64,000 nucleotides of DNA, from positions 1,612,001-1,676,000 of the forward strand of contig NZ_CP083723.1 of NCBI RefSeq assembly GCF_020150815.1, written 5' to 3'. The position numbers were made by a program, and so were the translations under genes. The notes under the pieces were generated by a model. That model was not told the origin of the DNA. It saw only the letters and a program-made list of their open reading frames with translations, and did no database searches. This DNA is from Haloprofundus salilacus. GTDB lineage: Archaea; Halobacteriota; Halobacteria; Halobacteriales; Haloferacaceae. Positions 9,468 to 18,376 of the stretch are shown piece after piece. Position 1 is the first letter of the stretch; each line of letters starts with the position of its first letter.

Positions 9468-11546
9468 ATGACGGACGAAGAAACCATCACCGTCGCGGAT
9501 GTGAGCGCGGGTCCGGGCGGGACCGACGACGCCGAACCGGGGACGACCGTACGACTGCCGGCGGTCGAGATTCTGACCGGTCGTGGGTTCATCACCGGCA
9601 AATCGGGGTCGGGGAAGTCGAACACCGCGAGCGTCGTCATCGAGAAACTGCTCGACTCGCAGTTTCCCGTCCTCATCGTCGACACCGACGGCGAGTACTA
9701 CGGTCTCAAAGAGGAGTACGAGATCCTCCACGCCGGTGCCGACGAGGAGTGCGACATCGTCGTCAGCCCCGAACACGCCGAGAAGATAGCGACGCTAGCG
9801 CTCGAACAGAACGTCCCCATCATCCTCGACGTCTCGGGCTACCTCGACGAGGCCGACGCCGACGAGATGGTGCTGCAGACGGCGCGACAACTCTTCGCGA
9901 AGGAGAAGAAGCTGAAGAAGCCCTTCCTGATGCTCGTCGAGGAGTGTCACGAGTACATCCCCGAGAAGGGCGGGATGGGCGAGGCGGGAAAGATGCTTAT
10001 CAAGATCGGCAAGCGCGGACGGAAACACGGCCTCGGCATCGTCGGCATAAGCCAGCGTCCCGCCGACGTGAAGAAGGACTACATCACCCAGTGCGACTGG
10101 CTGGTGTGGCACCGACTCACGTGGGGCAACGACACGAAAGTCGTCGGGCGTATCCTCGGCAAGGAGTACGCCGACGCCATCGAGAGCATGAACGACGGCG
10201 AGGCGTTTCTGATGACCGACTGGAGCGAGACCCTTCGTCGAGTGCAGTTCCGCCGCAAGCAGACGTTCGACGCGGGGGCGACGCCCGGTCTCGACGACTT
10301 CGAGCGCCCGGAACTCAAATCGGTGAGCGGCGACCTCGTCTCGGAACTGCGCGACATCTCCGACGAAGAGGCCCAGAGAGAGAGCACCATCGCCGATCTC
10401 AGACAGGAGTTAGAGAAGAAAGATGCCGAGATTCGGCGTCTGAAATCGGAACTGGAGGAGGCACAGGACCTGAGTCGGATGGCCGACCAGTTCGCGCAGG
10501 CGCTGCTGCAGAAAGCCGAAGCGCCGTACCGAGGCGGCGAGGGGCGAAATCTCGCCCGCCCCGAACACGGACAGGCGGCGCTCGGCGAGTACGAATCCGG
10601 CGTGACGCCGGAAATGGTGGGACCGGTCGAGGCGGACGCAGTCGCCGAGGCGGAGAACGGAGAGGCGTCCTCGCCGTCGGGTCAGGCGACGACTGGAGGC
10701 GGGTACGTCGAGATGGAGAACGCTTGCGACGAAACGACAGAATTGGCTGACCCGACTGACCCGACTGAATCGACGAAAACGGCCGAAACGACGGCGGAGA
10801 CGTCGACGACACGGGAACCCGCCGCCGGCGACGAGGGATCGGACTCCCGCAGTGGCTCTCGTCGGGCCATCGTCGACGAACTCCGCGAGGTCGTCGACTC
10901 GCTGGACGACGTGACGCGCGAGATGCTCGCGCACTACCGGGCGAAGGACCTCAGCACGCCCGTCGACGCCCACGTTGGCGCGGGCCACTCCGGCGACCAA
11001 CAGCTCGCCTACGGCCGGAACCGGGCGCTCCGGCAGGCGGGGTTCATCGAGCACGTCGGCCGGGGGCGCTACCGGTACACGCTCCCCGAACTCGTCCGCG
11101 ACGAGTACGCCGACCGCCTCGCCGACGGCGAGTTCGCCGCCACCGTCGCCGCCGTCGAATCGTCGTTCGCGGACCTCTCTCTCAGTCACCCCGGCGGGAG
11201 CGGTGAGTCCGACCGTCGCGCCGAGTCGATTCCGGACGACAAGTCGACGGTCGAGGACGCGAACGGCGAGCGAGACGCTGGGAGAGAACGCGAACCGGAG
11301 GAGGCGGTGTCGTCGGCGACTACGTTGTCCGACGTGGGACAGGTGGTCGAGGACGCCGAAATTGTCGAGAACGGCGCGGAGTCGGGCGCCGCCGACTCGG
11401 AAGTGAGCCGGGGCGCTACGGACGACGAGACAAAAGCCGATGTCGACGCGGCGTCGACTGACGATGAGACGAGACCAACCGACAATGAGGCGGCGTCGAC
11501 CGACGAAGAGATGGCGCCGACCGACGACGCGGAGATAATCGACTGA
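9468..11546 (+). CDS. HerA-like DUF87 ATPase with C-terminal winged-helix-like region
   Basis: This is an ATPase of the HerA/FtsK superfamily, likely acting on DNA or in a DNA-processing complex. The Walker A is GKSGSGKS (residues 44-51), the Walker B is FLMLVEECHEYIP, and a conserved ISQRPADV sensor region follows. After the motor domain (about residue 290) come a coiled coil (EELxxKDAEIRRLKSELEEA) and a long acidic low-complexity linker. A conserved block follows (VDELREVVDSLDDVTREML through GRYRYTLPEL) that reads like a winged helix, and then another acidic tail. No NurA nuclease gene is adjacent, so it is probably not the canonical HerA. The ATG at 9468 was chosen because the upstream 64 residues are an arginine/serine-rich shadow. 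Confidence 0.85.
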   Translation: MTDEETITVADVSAGPGGTDDAEPGTTVRLPAVEILTGRGFITGKSGSGKSNTASVVIEKLLDSQFPVLIVDTDGEYYGLKEEYEILHAGADEECDIVVSPEHAEKIATLALEQNVPIILDVSGYLDEADADEMVLQTARQLFAKEKKLKKPFLMLVEECHEYIPEKGGMGEAGKMLIKIGKRGRKHGLGIVGISQRPADVKKDYITQCDWLVWHRLTWGNDTKVVGRILGKEYADAIESMNDGEAFLMTDWSETLRRVQFRRKQTFDAGATPGLDDFERPELKSVSGDLVSELRDISDEEAQRESTIADLRQELEKKDAEIRRLKSELEEAQDLSRMADQFAQALLQKAEAPYRGGEGRNLARPEHGQAALGEYESGVTPEMVGPVEADAVAEAENGEASSPSGQATTGGGYVEMENACDETTELADPTDPTESTKTAETTAETSTTREPAAGDEGSDSRSGSRRAIVDELREVVDSLDDVTREMLAHYRAKDLSTPVDAHVGAGHSGDQQLAYGRNRALRQAGFIEHVGRGRYRYTLPELVRDEYADRLADGEFAATVAAVESSFADLSLSHPGGSGESDRRAESIPDDKSTVEDANGERDAGREREPEEAVSSATTLSDVGQVVEDAEIVENGAESGAADSEVSRGATDDETKADVDAASTDDETRPTDNEAASTDEEMAPTDDAEIID

Positions 11547-11606
11547 CGACTGCCCGACCGACGGTAACGAACCGTCGCCGCTCGGAGACGTCCGTCTAGG
11601 CGGCCC

Positions 11607-12251
11607 TCACAGTTGCGAGACTATATCTTCGAGCGCCGCCCGCGGGTCCTCGGCCTTCGCGACGCCGCTGGCGAGCAGGATCCCCTCCGCACCCAACTCG
11701 GCGGCGGCGGTGACGTCGTCGCCGCTAGAGACGCCCGCGCCGCAGAACAGGTCGACACTGTCGTCGACGGCGGTCACCGCGTCGACGGCGTCGCGAACGA
11801 TGTCGGGGTCGGCGCTGCTGACCGACACGTCGCCGCCGATGAGCTCCGGCGGTTCGACGGCGACGGCGTCCGGACCCAGAGCCGCGACCGCGCCGGACTG
11901 TCTCGGGTTGTTCGCGCAGACGATGGTGTCGAGGTTCGCCCGGTCGGCCGCCTGCATCGAGGCGTCGATGTCGGCGAGTTTGAGGCGGTTCTCCGAGTGG
12001 TTGACCAGCGTCCCGGTCGCGCCGGCCTCCGCGGCGGCCTCCGCGAGCGTGCTACCGGTGTGGCTGCCGTACTCGACGGGGCTGACGTGCTGGGCCCACG
12101 TCTCCACGTCGGTCTCGGCGACGCGCGCGAGGTGCGCCGCCTGCGGCGCGACGGCGATGCGGACGCCGGAGTCGTCGGCGACGTCGCGGGCGGCCGACGC
12201 TACTTCGACCGGGTCACACGGATACGCCTTCAGGTTCACCAGGATGAACAT
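11607..12251 (-). CDS. tpiA: Triosephosphate isomerase
   Basis: This glycolytic/gluconeogenic enzyme interconverts dihydroxyacetone phosphate and glyceraldehyde-3-phosphate. At 214 residues it is the short archaeal type. Visible active-site elements are NLKAY with Lys8, the histidine in LVNHSENR (electrophile), the glutamate in [10 protein letters not shown] (general base), and the phosphate-binding GAGVSSGDD near the C-terminus. The ATG at 12251 was chosen because archaeal enzymes begin only a few residues before the catalytic lysine. The 40 upstream residues are not conserved in character. Confidence 0.95.
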   Translation of the reverse strand: MFILVNLKAYPCDPVEVASAARDVADDSGVRIAVAPQAAHLARVAETDVETWAQHVSPVEYGSHTGSTLAEAAAEAGATGTLVNHSENRLKLADIDASMQAADRANLDTIVCANNPRQSGAVAALGPDAVAVEPPELIGGDVSVSSADPDIVRDAVDAVTAVDDSVDLFCGAGVSSGDDVTAAAELGAEGILLASGVAKAEDPRAALEDIVSQL

Positions 12252-12576
12252 ACCGAGAGAGGGGTCGGAGGCCGCAAATAGGTTGGCCATATCGACTCGT
12301 CGTCGGGGCGTGCCCGCTCTCGGCGCTTGCTCACGGCGAGACTGGTGGGCGGACCGTCCGACGGTCGGCACGTCGGACGAGCGAGCCGCGAACTACCGAA
12401 CGGCTGACTCGCGAACTACCGACAGCCGAATCACGAACTACCAGACTGCTGTACCGCTAACTGTCGGGGGTGTGTCTACTGACTACCGAACGAGTATCCG
12501 CTGCTTACGCGGAGTAAGCGCTGTATAGCTATAGGCTCGGAGACCGTATCGCAGGTCACATGTCGAGGTGCAGCGG
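12252..12576. other. Intergenic region with degenerate tandem repeats
   Basis: This gap of about 325 bases lies between the divergent tpiA and a small membrane-protein gene. Near its middle are three degenerate copies of a 22-23 bp unit, reported separately. The part next to tpiA is an open but arginine-rich extension that I consider noncoding. I see no RNA gene. Confidence 0.5.
12388..12455. repeat. Three degenerate 22-23 bp tandem repeats
   Basis: Units beginning gcgaactacc or acgaactacc start at 12388, 12411 and 12433. They continue with a diverged cgaacggctgac-like half. A related ctgactaccgaacg follows about 40 bp later. The period is 23 then 22 bp, so it is not a codon multiple. No function is evident. 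Confidence 0.6.
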
Positions 12577-12801
12577 ATGAGTGCTAGAACTACCCTCCAA
12601 CCGGTCGGAGAGATACTTCGAGACGTCCAGCCGGCGGTCCAACTCGTCGCCTTCTGGGTGGCGGTCGTGCTCCCCCTCCCGCTCATCGCCATCGTGATCG
12701 GCGGCTTGGAGGGAGAGCGAACGTTGCTGTTCGTCGGGCTGCTCGTGCTCAACCTGGTGGCGCTCGTCCTCGGACACGGTCACCGAAACCCCGACGTCTG
12801 A
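12577..12801 (+). CDS. Small two-segment membrane protein
   Basis: The protein has 74 residues with two hydrophobic helices (about 23-43 and 50-68), separated by GGLEGERT. The N-terminus is slightly charged and the C-terminus is a short polar tail. No family is recognised. Both the GTG at 12568 and the ATG at 12577 are possible starts; the ATG is preferred. Its coding character is supported mainly by the clean hydropathy pattern. Confidence 0.55.
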   Translation: MSARTTLQPVGEILRDVQPAVQLVAFWVAVVLPLPLIAIVIGGLEGERTLLFVGLLVLNLVALVLGHGHRNPDV

Positions 12802-12837
12802 GCGCCCTCGCCAGGTGGCCCTCCCGTCGCCCCGTTC

Positions 12838-13959
12838 TCACCAACTGTCGTCGCGAACCGCCTCGGCGACAGCCTCGACGGCGTCCACGGAGACGTCGTA
12901 CTCGGTGGCGATTCGCTCGGCCGCCGCCGGCGAGAGCGTTCGCCGAGCCCCGCGGTCGTCCGTCGATCGAGGGGAACCGTCGTCCGCTCGGCTGATTGGG
13001 TCGAACGTCCGGTCGTCGACCTCCAGTCGGACGGCGTCCCAGCGGGTGTAGTGGCCCATCGCGTCGAAGTACGCCTTCGTCGTGCGGCGCTCGTCGCGGC
13101 TGAACTCGGCCGTCAGCAGCGTCTCCTCGCCGACGGCCGGGCCGGCCTTCACGATTCCCGCCGGGTTGACGAGCATGCTCCCGCCGGCGGCGACGTTGAA
13201 GCCGAGCTCCTCGGCACCGAACTCCTCCACGGCGTCGTCGCTCATGTACGCCGAGCAGGAGGCGACGAACGACTGCGTCTCGAAGGCGTACTCGCGGACG
13301 GCGGGGTAGATGTCGCAGGTGTCGCGCGCCTCGGCGGACTCCGCCCGCGTCTTGTCGCCGGGGTGGCCGTCCATCGTCCAGAAGCCGGGCCAGACGGCGG
13401 CGTGGATCTCCTCGCCCATCGCCGTCAGCGCCGCCTTCGACAGCGTCATGTGGTTCTCGTAGCAGATGAGACCGCCGACGCGACCGAGGTCCGTCTCGTG
13501 GGTCGCGAGGCTCGACGGGTCGCCTCGGCCCCAGATTGCGCGCTCGGCGTGCGTCGGCATCAGTTTCCGGTGCCGCCTGACGAGCGCCCCGTCTCGGTCG
13601 AAGAAGAACAGCGAGTTGTAGAGCGTCCCGCTCCCGGGTCGGTCGTCGGTCTCGTTGGTCCCGAGGACGACGTGGAGGTCGGCCTCCCGAATCGCATCGC
13701 CGAGCACCTCTGTCGCCTCGTCCGCCGCCGCGAGACTGTTCTTCGCCAGGTCAACGACGAGGTCCGTCCAGCGCGGTATCGAGACGCTCCCGCGCCAGTA
13801 GGGGTAGCCCGGAAAGTACGTCTCCGGGAAGACGAGCAGGTCGACGTCCTCCCGACCGGCGCGCTCGATCCACCGACAGGTCTTCTCCAGCGTCCCTTCC
13901 TTATCGTGGTAGACCGGTTCTATCTGGGCCGCCCCGAGTGTGAACTCCTCCCGTGGCAT
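12838..13959 (-). CDS. Nitrilase-type carbon-nitrogen hydrolase
   Basis: This is a C-N hydrolase of 373 residues. The catalytic triad is readable: Glu46 in VFPETYFPGYP, Lys132 in RRHRKLMPT, and Cys166 in GLICYENHM. The Tyr/Pro-rich segment after the glutamate and the ERAIWGRGD segment after the lysine match the true nitrilase/aliphatic nitrile branch better than the amidase or NAD-synthase branches. The substrate cannot be told. The last 60 residues are an unusual acidic extension with a VDDRTFDPISRAD-like segment. The ATG at 13959 gives the usual start just before FTLGAAQIEPV. Confidence 0.88.
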   Translation of the reverse strand: MPREEFTLGAAQIEPVYHDKEGTLEKTCRWIERAGREDVDLLVFPETYFPGYPYWRGSVSIPRWTDLVVDLAKNSLAAADEATEVLGDAIREADLHVVLGTNETDDRPGSGTLYNSLFFFDRDGALVRRHRKLMPTHAERAIWGRGDPSSLATHETDLGRVGGLICYENHMTLSKAALTAMGEEIHAAVWPGFWTMDGHPGDKTRAESAEARDTCDIYPAVREYAFETQSFVASCSAYMSDDAVEEFGAEELGFNVAAGGSMLVNPAGIVKAGPAVGEETLLTAEFSRDERRTTKAYFDAMGHYTRWDAVRLEVDDRTFDPISRADDGSPRSTDDRGARRTLSPAAAERIATEYDVSVDAVEAVAEAVRDDSW

Positions 13960-14054
13960 GCGTGGACAGAGAACAGGGAGAGCGCATAACTCTCCGGATA
14001 GCGGCACGCTGTCGCGTCGAAACAGCGAAGAAAACGAGTCGTTCGGGTCGTCGC

Positions 14055-14582
14055 TCAGTCTTTCCGCTTGACGACGTCGCCGAGCGTCGTCGTCGTCGAC
14101 CCGCCGCCGGACCACTCGGCGTCCTCGTCGCTCCCGCCCTCCGTGAGCGAGATGTCGAGCTTACGTTCGAGTTTCTTCCGCACGCTGTCGCTGGGGAGGA
14201 TGTCGCCGCGTTCGAGTTTCCGGATGAGACTCGCCTTCTCATTGAGTTTCTTCGCGAGATCTTCTTGGCTCAGGCCGTCGGCCTCGCGGGCCTGCCGGAT
14301 GCGGTCGTCGTAGTCGCCGGCGATCTCGTCCATATCGTCGAACATGTCGCGGCGGCGCCGGCGCGACCCGCCGGACGAGGACGAGGAGGTGGAGGACGAA
14401 CTGGACGAGGACGACTTTCCGCTCGACGAGGTGGAGTACTTCGTCGAGGCAGAACTCGTCGACTCAGTGCGGACCTCGGTCCCGAACCCCTTGCAGTTCT
14501 CACAGAGCTGGAGTTCGGCACCTTCGACTTTCGTGGTTGTGAGCGATGCCTGTTCGGCACCGCACATCTCGCACTGTGGCAT
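14055..14582 (-). CDS. Multiprotein bridging factor 1 family transcription coactivator
   Basis: This is archaeal MBF1: an N-terminal zinc ribbon (C4, C7, C27, C30), a serine-rich linker (about residues 45-75), and a Cro-type helix-turn-helix containing READGLSQEDLAKKLNEK around residues 100-140. The length of 175 matches the family. It binds the basal transcription/translation machinery in archaea by inference from the family. The start at 14582 places the first cysteine pair at residues 4 and 7, as is normal. It is downstream of the nitrilase gene in map order but transcribed from its own promoter region. Confidence 0.92.
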   Translation of the reverse strand: MPQCEMCGAEQASLTTTKVEGAELQLCENCKGFGTEVRTESTSSASTKYSTSSSGKSSSSSSSSTSSSSSGGSRRRRRDMFDDMDEIAGDYDDRIRQAREADGLSQEDLAKKLNEKASLIRKLERGDILPSDSVRKKLERKLDISLTEGGSDEDAEWSGGGSTTTTLGDVVKRKD

Positions 14583-14720
14583 ACGCCCCCGTAGACGACG
14601 ACGTGGTATAAAATACACGACGAGGCCGCGGCGAGTCGACCCGCGATTTTCCCCCAGAAAACGGTCGAGCGGCCCGAGCAGTCCGAACGCTTCGATGGCC
14701 GAGTGGCCGAGCGAACGGAC

Positions 14721-15335
14721 TCAGTCGAGGTCCGACCACGCACCCCAGAAGCGCTGGAGCGCGGTGAAGTGACCGACGATGGCGAACAGCGCGAGCAGCA
14801 GGCCGACAGCTGAGAGTCCCGCGACCAGCGGTCCGGGGACGACGGCGGCGACGACGCCGACGACGCCGACGAGCGCGAGGCGGTCCGCGCGGCCCAGCAG
14901 GCCGCCGTACTGGCGGCCGAGTCCGACCGCCTGAATCTGCGTGCCGAGGTACGAGGTCATCAGCACGCCCGTCACCGCGGCGAGACCGAGATCGTAGCGA
15001 CCGATACCCGCCGCCATCCCGACCAGTACGGCGATGTCGGCGTAGCGGTCGAGCACGTGGTCCAGCAGGTCACCGCCGGAGGAAGCCACGCCCTGCTCGC
15101 GGGCGAGCGCCCCGTCCAGCAGGTCGAGCCAGCCGTTGACGAAGACGAACAGCGCCCCGAGAGCGTACCATAGTCGGGACTCCGCCGACGCGACCCAGAA
15201 CGCCCCGCCGGCGGCGACGGCGAACCCGAAGGCGATGACGCTCACGCCGTCGGGCGTCAGTCCGAGCCTGTTCGCGCCCGAGACGACGGGGTCGAGCAGT
15301 CGGTCGGCGACGGGCCGCAGTTGGTCGAGCGTCAT
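14721..15335 (-). CDS. CDP-alcohol phosphatidyltransferase family membrane enzyme
   Basis: This integral membrane enzyme joins a CDP-activated lipid to an alcohol headgroup. The complete family signature D-x2-D-G-x2-A-R-x8-G-x3-D-x3-D is present: D71, D74, G75, A78, R79, G88, D92 and D96. Five to six hydrophobic segments are visible over 204 residues. Archaeal members make archaetidylinositol phosphate, archaetidylserine or archaetidylglycerol phosphate; the sequence alone does not decide which. Its start overlaps the stop of the adenylate kinase gene by four bases, so it is the last gene of a hisC-adk operon. Confidence 0.9.
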   Translation of the reverse strand: MTLDQLRPVADRLLDPVVSGANRLGLTPDGVSVIAFGFAVAAGGAFWVASAESRLWYALGALFVFVNGWLDLLDGALAREQGVASSGGDLLDHVLDRYADIAVLVGMAAGIGRYDLGLAAVTGVLMTSYLGTQIQAVGLGRQYGGLLGRADRLALVGVVGVVAAVVPGPLVAGLSAVGLLLALFAIVGHFTALQRFWGAWSDLD

Positions 15336-15865
15336 AGGTACTCCAGATAGTCGACCGTCCCGGCCGACGGCTCCCGTTCCCCGGCGATGACGGCGCGAAT
15401 CGCGTCGGCGACGGCCTCGGGCGACCGGTCCGTCGTCTCGACTTCGTAGACAGCGTCGACGCCGTGTTCCTCGACCGCTTCGGCGAGGATTACGTCGAGC
15501 GCTTCGCTCTCCCTATTTTCGGCGGCTTTCGCCTCGTTCTCGCCGCGGTCGAGGATGCGGGATTCGAGCACGTCCGGACGACAGCGGAGGACGACCACCC
15601 GGTCGGCGGGCAGGAGGTGCGCGAGGTGTGATTCGACAACGACGGTGGTCTCGTTTTCTCCCCCGGCAGCGCCGTACTCCTCGTCGACCCACGACTCTAA
15701 CTGCTCTACGCCGACGACGAGCGAGTCGCGTTCCTCGTCGCGCTCGGTCCAGAACTCCCGGTCACGAACCTCGTCGTTGAGATGCGCGACGGCGAACTCG
15801 TCTTCGAGCAGCGCTGTCGCGCTCGTCTTGCCGGTGCCGGGCGTGCCGGTGACGACGACTCTCAC
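15332..15865 (-). CDS. Putative adenylate kinase of the Fap7/hCINAP type
   Basis: This is a P-loop nucleotide kinase of 177 residues. The Walker A GTPGTGKT occupies residues 7-14. An HLNDEV segment, an RCRPDVL motif and an acidic C-terminus ending DYLEYL follow. In archaea this family is annotated as broad-specificity (d)NMP/adenylate kinase. Its eukaryotic relative Fap7 acts in 18S rRNA maturation, so a ribosome-assembly role is possible. It overlaps hisC and the phosphatidyltransferase gene by four bases on each side (ATGA), meaning tight translational coupling. Confidence 0.88.
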   Translation of the reverse strand: MRVVVTGTPGTGKTSATALLEDEFAVAHLNDEVRDREFWTERDEERDSLVVGVEQLESWVDEEYGAAGGENETTVVVESHLAHLLPADRVVVLRCRPDVLESRILDRGENEAKAAENRESEALDVILAEAVEEHGVDAVYEVETTDRSPEAVADAIRAVIAGEREPSAGTVDYLEYL

Positions 15866-16944
15866 GCCGTGACCTCCGCGAGGACGCGGTTGAGCGTCTC
15901 CACCGCGCGCTCGGTCTGTTCTTCCGTGCCGCAGGAGATGCGGATGCAGGCGGGAAGCCCGAAACTCGAACAGTCGCGGACGATGACACCCTCGCGCTGG
16001 CAGGCGTCGGCGACGGCGGTTCCGTCACCGACCTCGGCGAGGACGAAGTTCCCGGCGCTCTCCCACGTCGGCGCGTCGAGGTTCTCGTACAAATATTCGC
16101 GCGCCCACCGGGCGCTCTCGAGGGATCTCTCGACGTGCTCGTCGTCGTCGAGGGCGGCGAGCGCCGCGCGGCAGGCGAGTTCGTTCGCGGCGAACGGGGT
16201 GTTGACTCGCGCGTACGCGCTGGCCCACGCCTCGGGAACGACGGCGTAGCCGATGCGGAGTCCGGCGAGGCCGTACGCTTTCGAGAACGTGCGTAGGATA
16301 GCGAGATTGTCGTGGTCGTCCAGCAGGTCGACGGCGCTGGGTTGTTCGGCGTACTCGCCGTACGCTTCGTCGACGACGACGAGCGTGTTGTCGTCGACCG
16401 CGTCGAGTAACGAGAGGAGTTCCTCGCGCGGGAACTCCGAGCCGGTCGGGTTGTGAGGCGAAGTGAGGTAGACGACGCGTTCGCCGTCGTAGGCGTCGAG
16501 TATGCCCTCTGCCGTCTGCGCGAAGTCGTCGTCCTTCGAGAGGCCGTACGTAGACGACCCGCCGTGGACGTACCGCGCGCTCATCGAGTAGTAGGCGAAA
16601 CCTGGTTCGGGGACGAGAATCTCGTCGTCGGGGTCGAGCGTCGCGCGGTGAAGATAGTCGATAGCGCCGTCCGCGCCGGGGCTGACCCACACCTGTTCAG
16701 GTGTGACGTCCCACTTCGTCGCCAGTTTCTCGGTGAGGTCCGCGTGCGAGGTGGTCGGGTAGACGTCGAGCTCCGAAGCGGCCGCTTCGACCGCCGCGAC
16801 CGCGTCGGGACTCGGCCCGTGTGGGTTCTCGTTCGACGAGAGTTTCACCAGGTCGTCGGGGTCGAGACCGAGTTCGCGGGCGACCTCCTCGATTCCCCGG
16901 CCGGGGACGTACGGTGAGTTCGCGGAGAGGTCCCGTGGTTCCAT
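15862..16944 (-). CDS. hisC: Histidinol-phosphate aminotransferase
   Basis: This PLP enzyme of histidine biosynthesis converts imidazole acetol-phosphate plus glutamate to histidinol-phosphate. Its 360 residues match the family. Recognisable features are LSSNENPHGPSP at the N-terminus, the TSPHNPTG segment, the DEAYGEY segment, and the PLP lysine in TFSKAYGLAGLRIGY. The conserved RISCGT motif lies near the C-terminus. The start at 16944 is set by the typical distance to SSNENP. It heads an operon of three overlapping genes; no other his gene is nearby, as is usual in haloarchaea. Confidence 0.95.
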   Translation of the reverse strand: MEPRDLSANSPYVPGRGIEEVARELGLDPDDLVKLSSNENPHGPSPDAVAAVEAAASELDVYPTTSHADLTEKLATKWDVTPEQVWVSPGADGAIDYLHRATLDPDDEILVPEPGFAYYSMSARYVHGGSSTYGLSKDDDFAQTAEGILDAYDGERVVYLTSPHNPTGSEFPREELLSLLDAVDDNTLVVVDEAYGEYAEQPSAVDLLDDHDNLAILRTFSKAYGLAGLRIGYAVVPEAWASAYARVNTPFAANELACRAALAALDDDEHVERSLESARWAREYLYENLDAPTWESAGNFVLAEVGDGTAVADACQREGVIVRDCSSFGLPACIRISCGTEEQTERAVETLNRVLAEVTA

Positions 16945-17163
16945 GTTCGGTACGTGTTTGTGGCGGGTCTTAAGGGTGCTTACAACGGGCGAGAGGCGGC
17001 CCCGCGTCCGGAGATGGAGTACACGTCCGTGACGCCGACCTCGAAGGTTTATGACCGAGAACGGGACCACCTACCCTCGTGAACTGAAGAACGCCGTGAC
17101 GGGGTCGAGGCGGGAGAACGGCGTGCCCCTCACGAGCGAATCGATGCGCCGTCTGCTCGCTAT

Positions 17164-17895
17164 CTACGGGATCCGAACGCCGTGTTCGAGCGTGCCGATT
17201 CCCTCTATCTCCACTTCGACGCGGTCGCCGTCCGAGAGCGGGCCGACGCCCTCCGGCGTTCCGGTCGCGATGATGTCGCCCGGTTCGAGCGTCAGGTACG
17301 TCGTTATCTCCTCGACGAGCGTCGGTACGTCGAACACCATCTGGTCTCGGCTGCCGTCCTGCTTCGTCTCGCCGTTGACGCGGAGCGTCACGCGGGCGTC
17401 GTCGGGGACGTGTTCCGGGTCGGCGAGCACCGGCCCCATCGGCGCGCTGCCGTCGAACGCCTTGCCGCGTATCCAGTTTTGCTCCTGACGCTGGTCGTCG
17501 CGATTCGAGATGTCGTTGAAGCAGGTGAACCCGGCGACGACGTCCATCGCGTCCTCGGCGGCGACGTTCCGGCATTGCTCGCCGATGACGACGCCCAGTT
17601 CGGCCTCCCAGTCGAGGCGCTGTTTCCCGGCCGGAAGCGTCACCGTGTCACCGTGGCCGGCGACGGTGTTAGGACCTTTCAGGAAGAGCATCGGTCTGTC
17701 GGGGACATCCGCGCCGTGTTCGGCCGCGTGGTCGGCGTAGTTGCGACCGATGCAGACGATTTTCGACGGTTCGCACGGTGGGAGAATCTCGACGTCGTCG
17801 AGCGCGTACGTCTCGCCGCAGAACGTTACCTTGTCGTCGTGCCACTCGCCGGTTCGAACCGCTCCTGCCGGGTCGCGAAATCGGACGTGATGCAT
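17164..17895 (-). CDS. Fumarylacetoacetate hydrolase family protein
   Basis: The protein is a 243-residue member of the FAH superfamily (hydrolysis, decarboxylation or isomerisation of acylpyruvates and related diones). Motifs are CIGRNYADHA near residue 50, the metal-binding glutamates in DWEAELGVVIG, the FNDISNRD segment, and IATGTPEGVGPL near the end. These residues bind the divalent metal in the family. The exact substrate is unknown. No aromatic-degradation genes are adjacent, so oxaloacetate decarboxylase or acylpyruvase activity is as likely as a catabolic role. Confidence 0.88.
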   Translation of the reverse strand: MHHVRFRDPAGAVRTGEWHDDKVTFCGETYALDDVEILPPCEPSKIVCIGRNYADHAAEHGADVPDRPMLFLKGPNTVAGHGDTVTLPAGKQRLDWEAELGVVIGEQCRNVAAEDAMDVVAGFTCFNDISNRDDQRQEQNWIRGKAFDGSAPMGPVLADPEHVPDDARVTLRVNGETKQDGSRDQMVFDVPTLVEEITTYLTLEPGDIIATGTPEGVGPLSDGDRVEVEIEGIGTLEHGVRIP

Positions 17896-18001
17896 GGATG
17901 AGCGTGTGTAGCTCGGCGCTTAGTTCTTTGCGAGGCGGCGACACGGACGGGCGAAGTATCCTCGCCCCAGCGACTATCATGCTGCTCGTTGACAGTCGCC
18001 T

Positions 18002-18325
18002 ATGCTGGTCTACCTGCATCAGTATCGGGAGTCGGACGCTACCGAAACTGTCGGCGGCGAGAGCACGGACACGGACGCCGAGTCGTACTTCGGCGAGGAA
18101 CTCGACGCGACCAAGGACGAAGACTGGGAGTCCGTCGAGTACGGCGACCGGACGGTGTTACGGCGTGCGCTCACGTTCGAGGGCGTCACCGCCGTCTCGG
18201 TGCCCAGAGACGTCGCCGAACCCGACAGTGGACTCCCCGGTGAGACGGTACAACTCCGCAAGGACGGCGACGAGGAGTACGTCGAGGACGCCGTCGTCGT
18301 CGAGGTGACCGACCACAATCCGTAG
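18002..18325 (+). CDS. Conserved-looking hypothetical protein
   Basis: A very acidic soluble protein of 107 residues with no membrane segment or metal motif. It starts MLVYLHQYRESD and has two beta-rich blocks (RTVLRRALTFEGVTAVSVP and GETVQLRKDGDEEYVEDAVVVEV). Codon use is native. I do not recognise the family. It lies alone between a divergent FAH gene and a downstream aminopeptidase gene on the same strand, 51 bases apart. Confidence 0.65.
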   Translation: MLVYLHQYRESDATETVGGESTDTDAESYFGEELDATKDEDWESVEYGDRTVLRRALTFEGVTAVSVPRDVAEPDSGLPGETVQLRKDGDEEYVEDAVVVEVTDHNP

Positions 18326-18376
18326 CCGACCGCCGGGAGCCATACACTTAGTAGGCGTCGTCCGCCTCGCTCACGC

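Noticed and set aside
12388-12455. Tandem repeats as a possible CRISPR array
   Set aside because: Units are only 22-23 bp, contiguous without spacers, and degenerate; there are no cas genes in the window.
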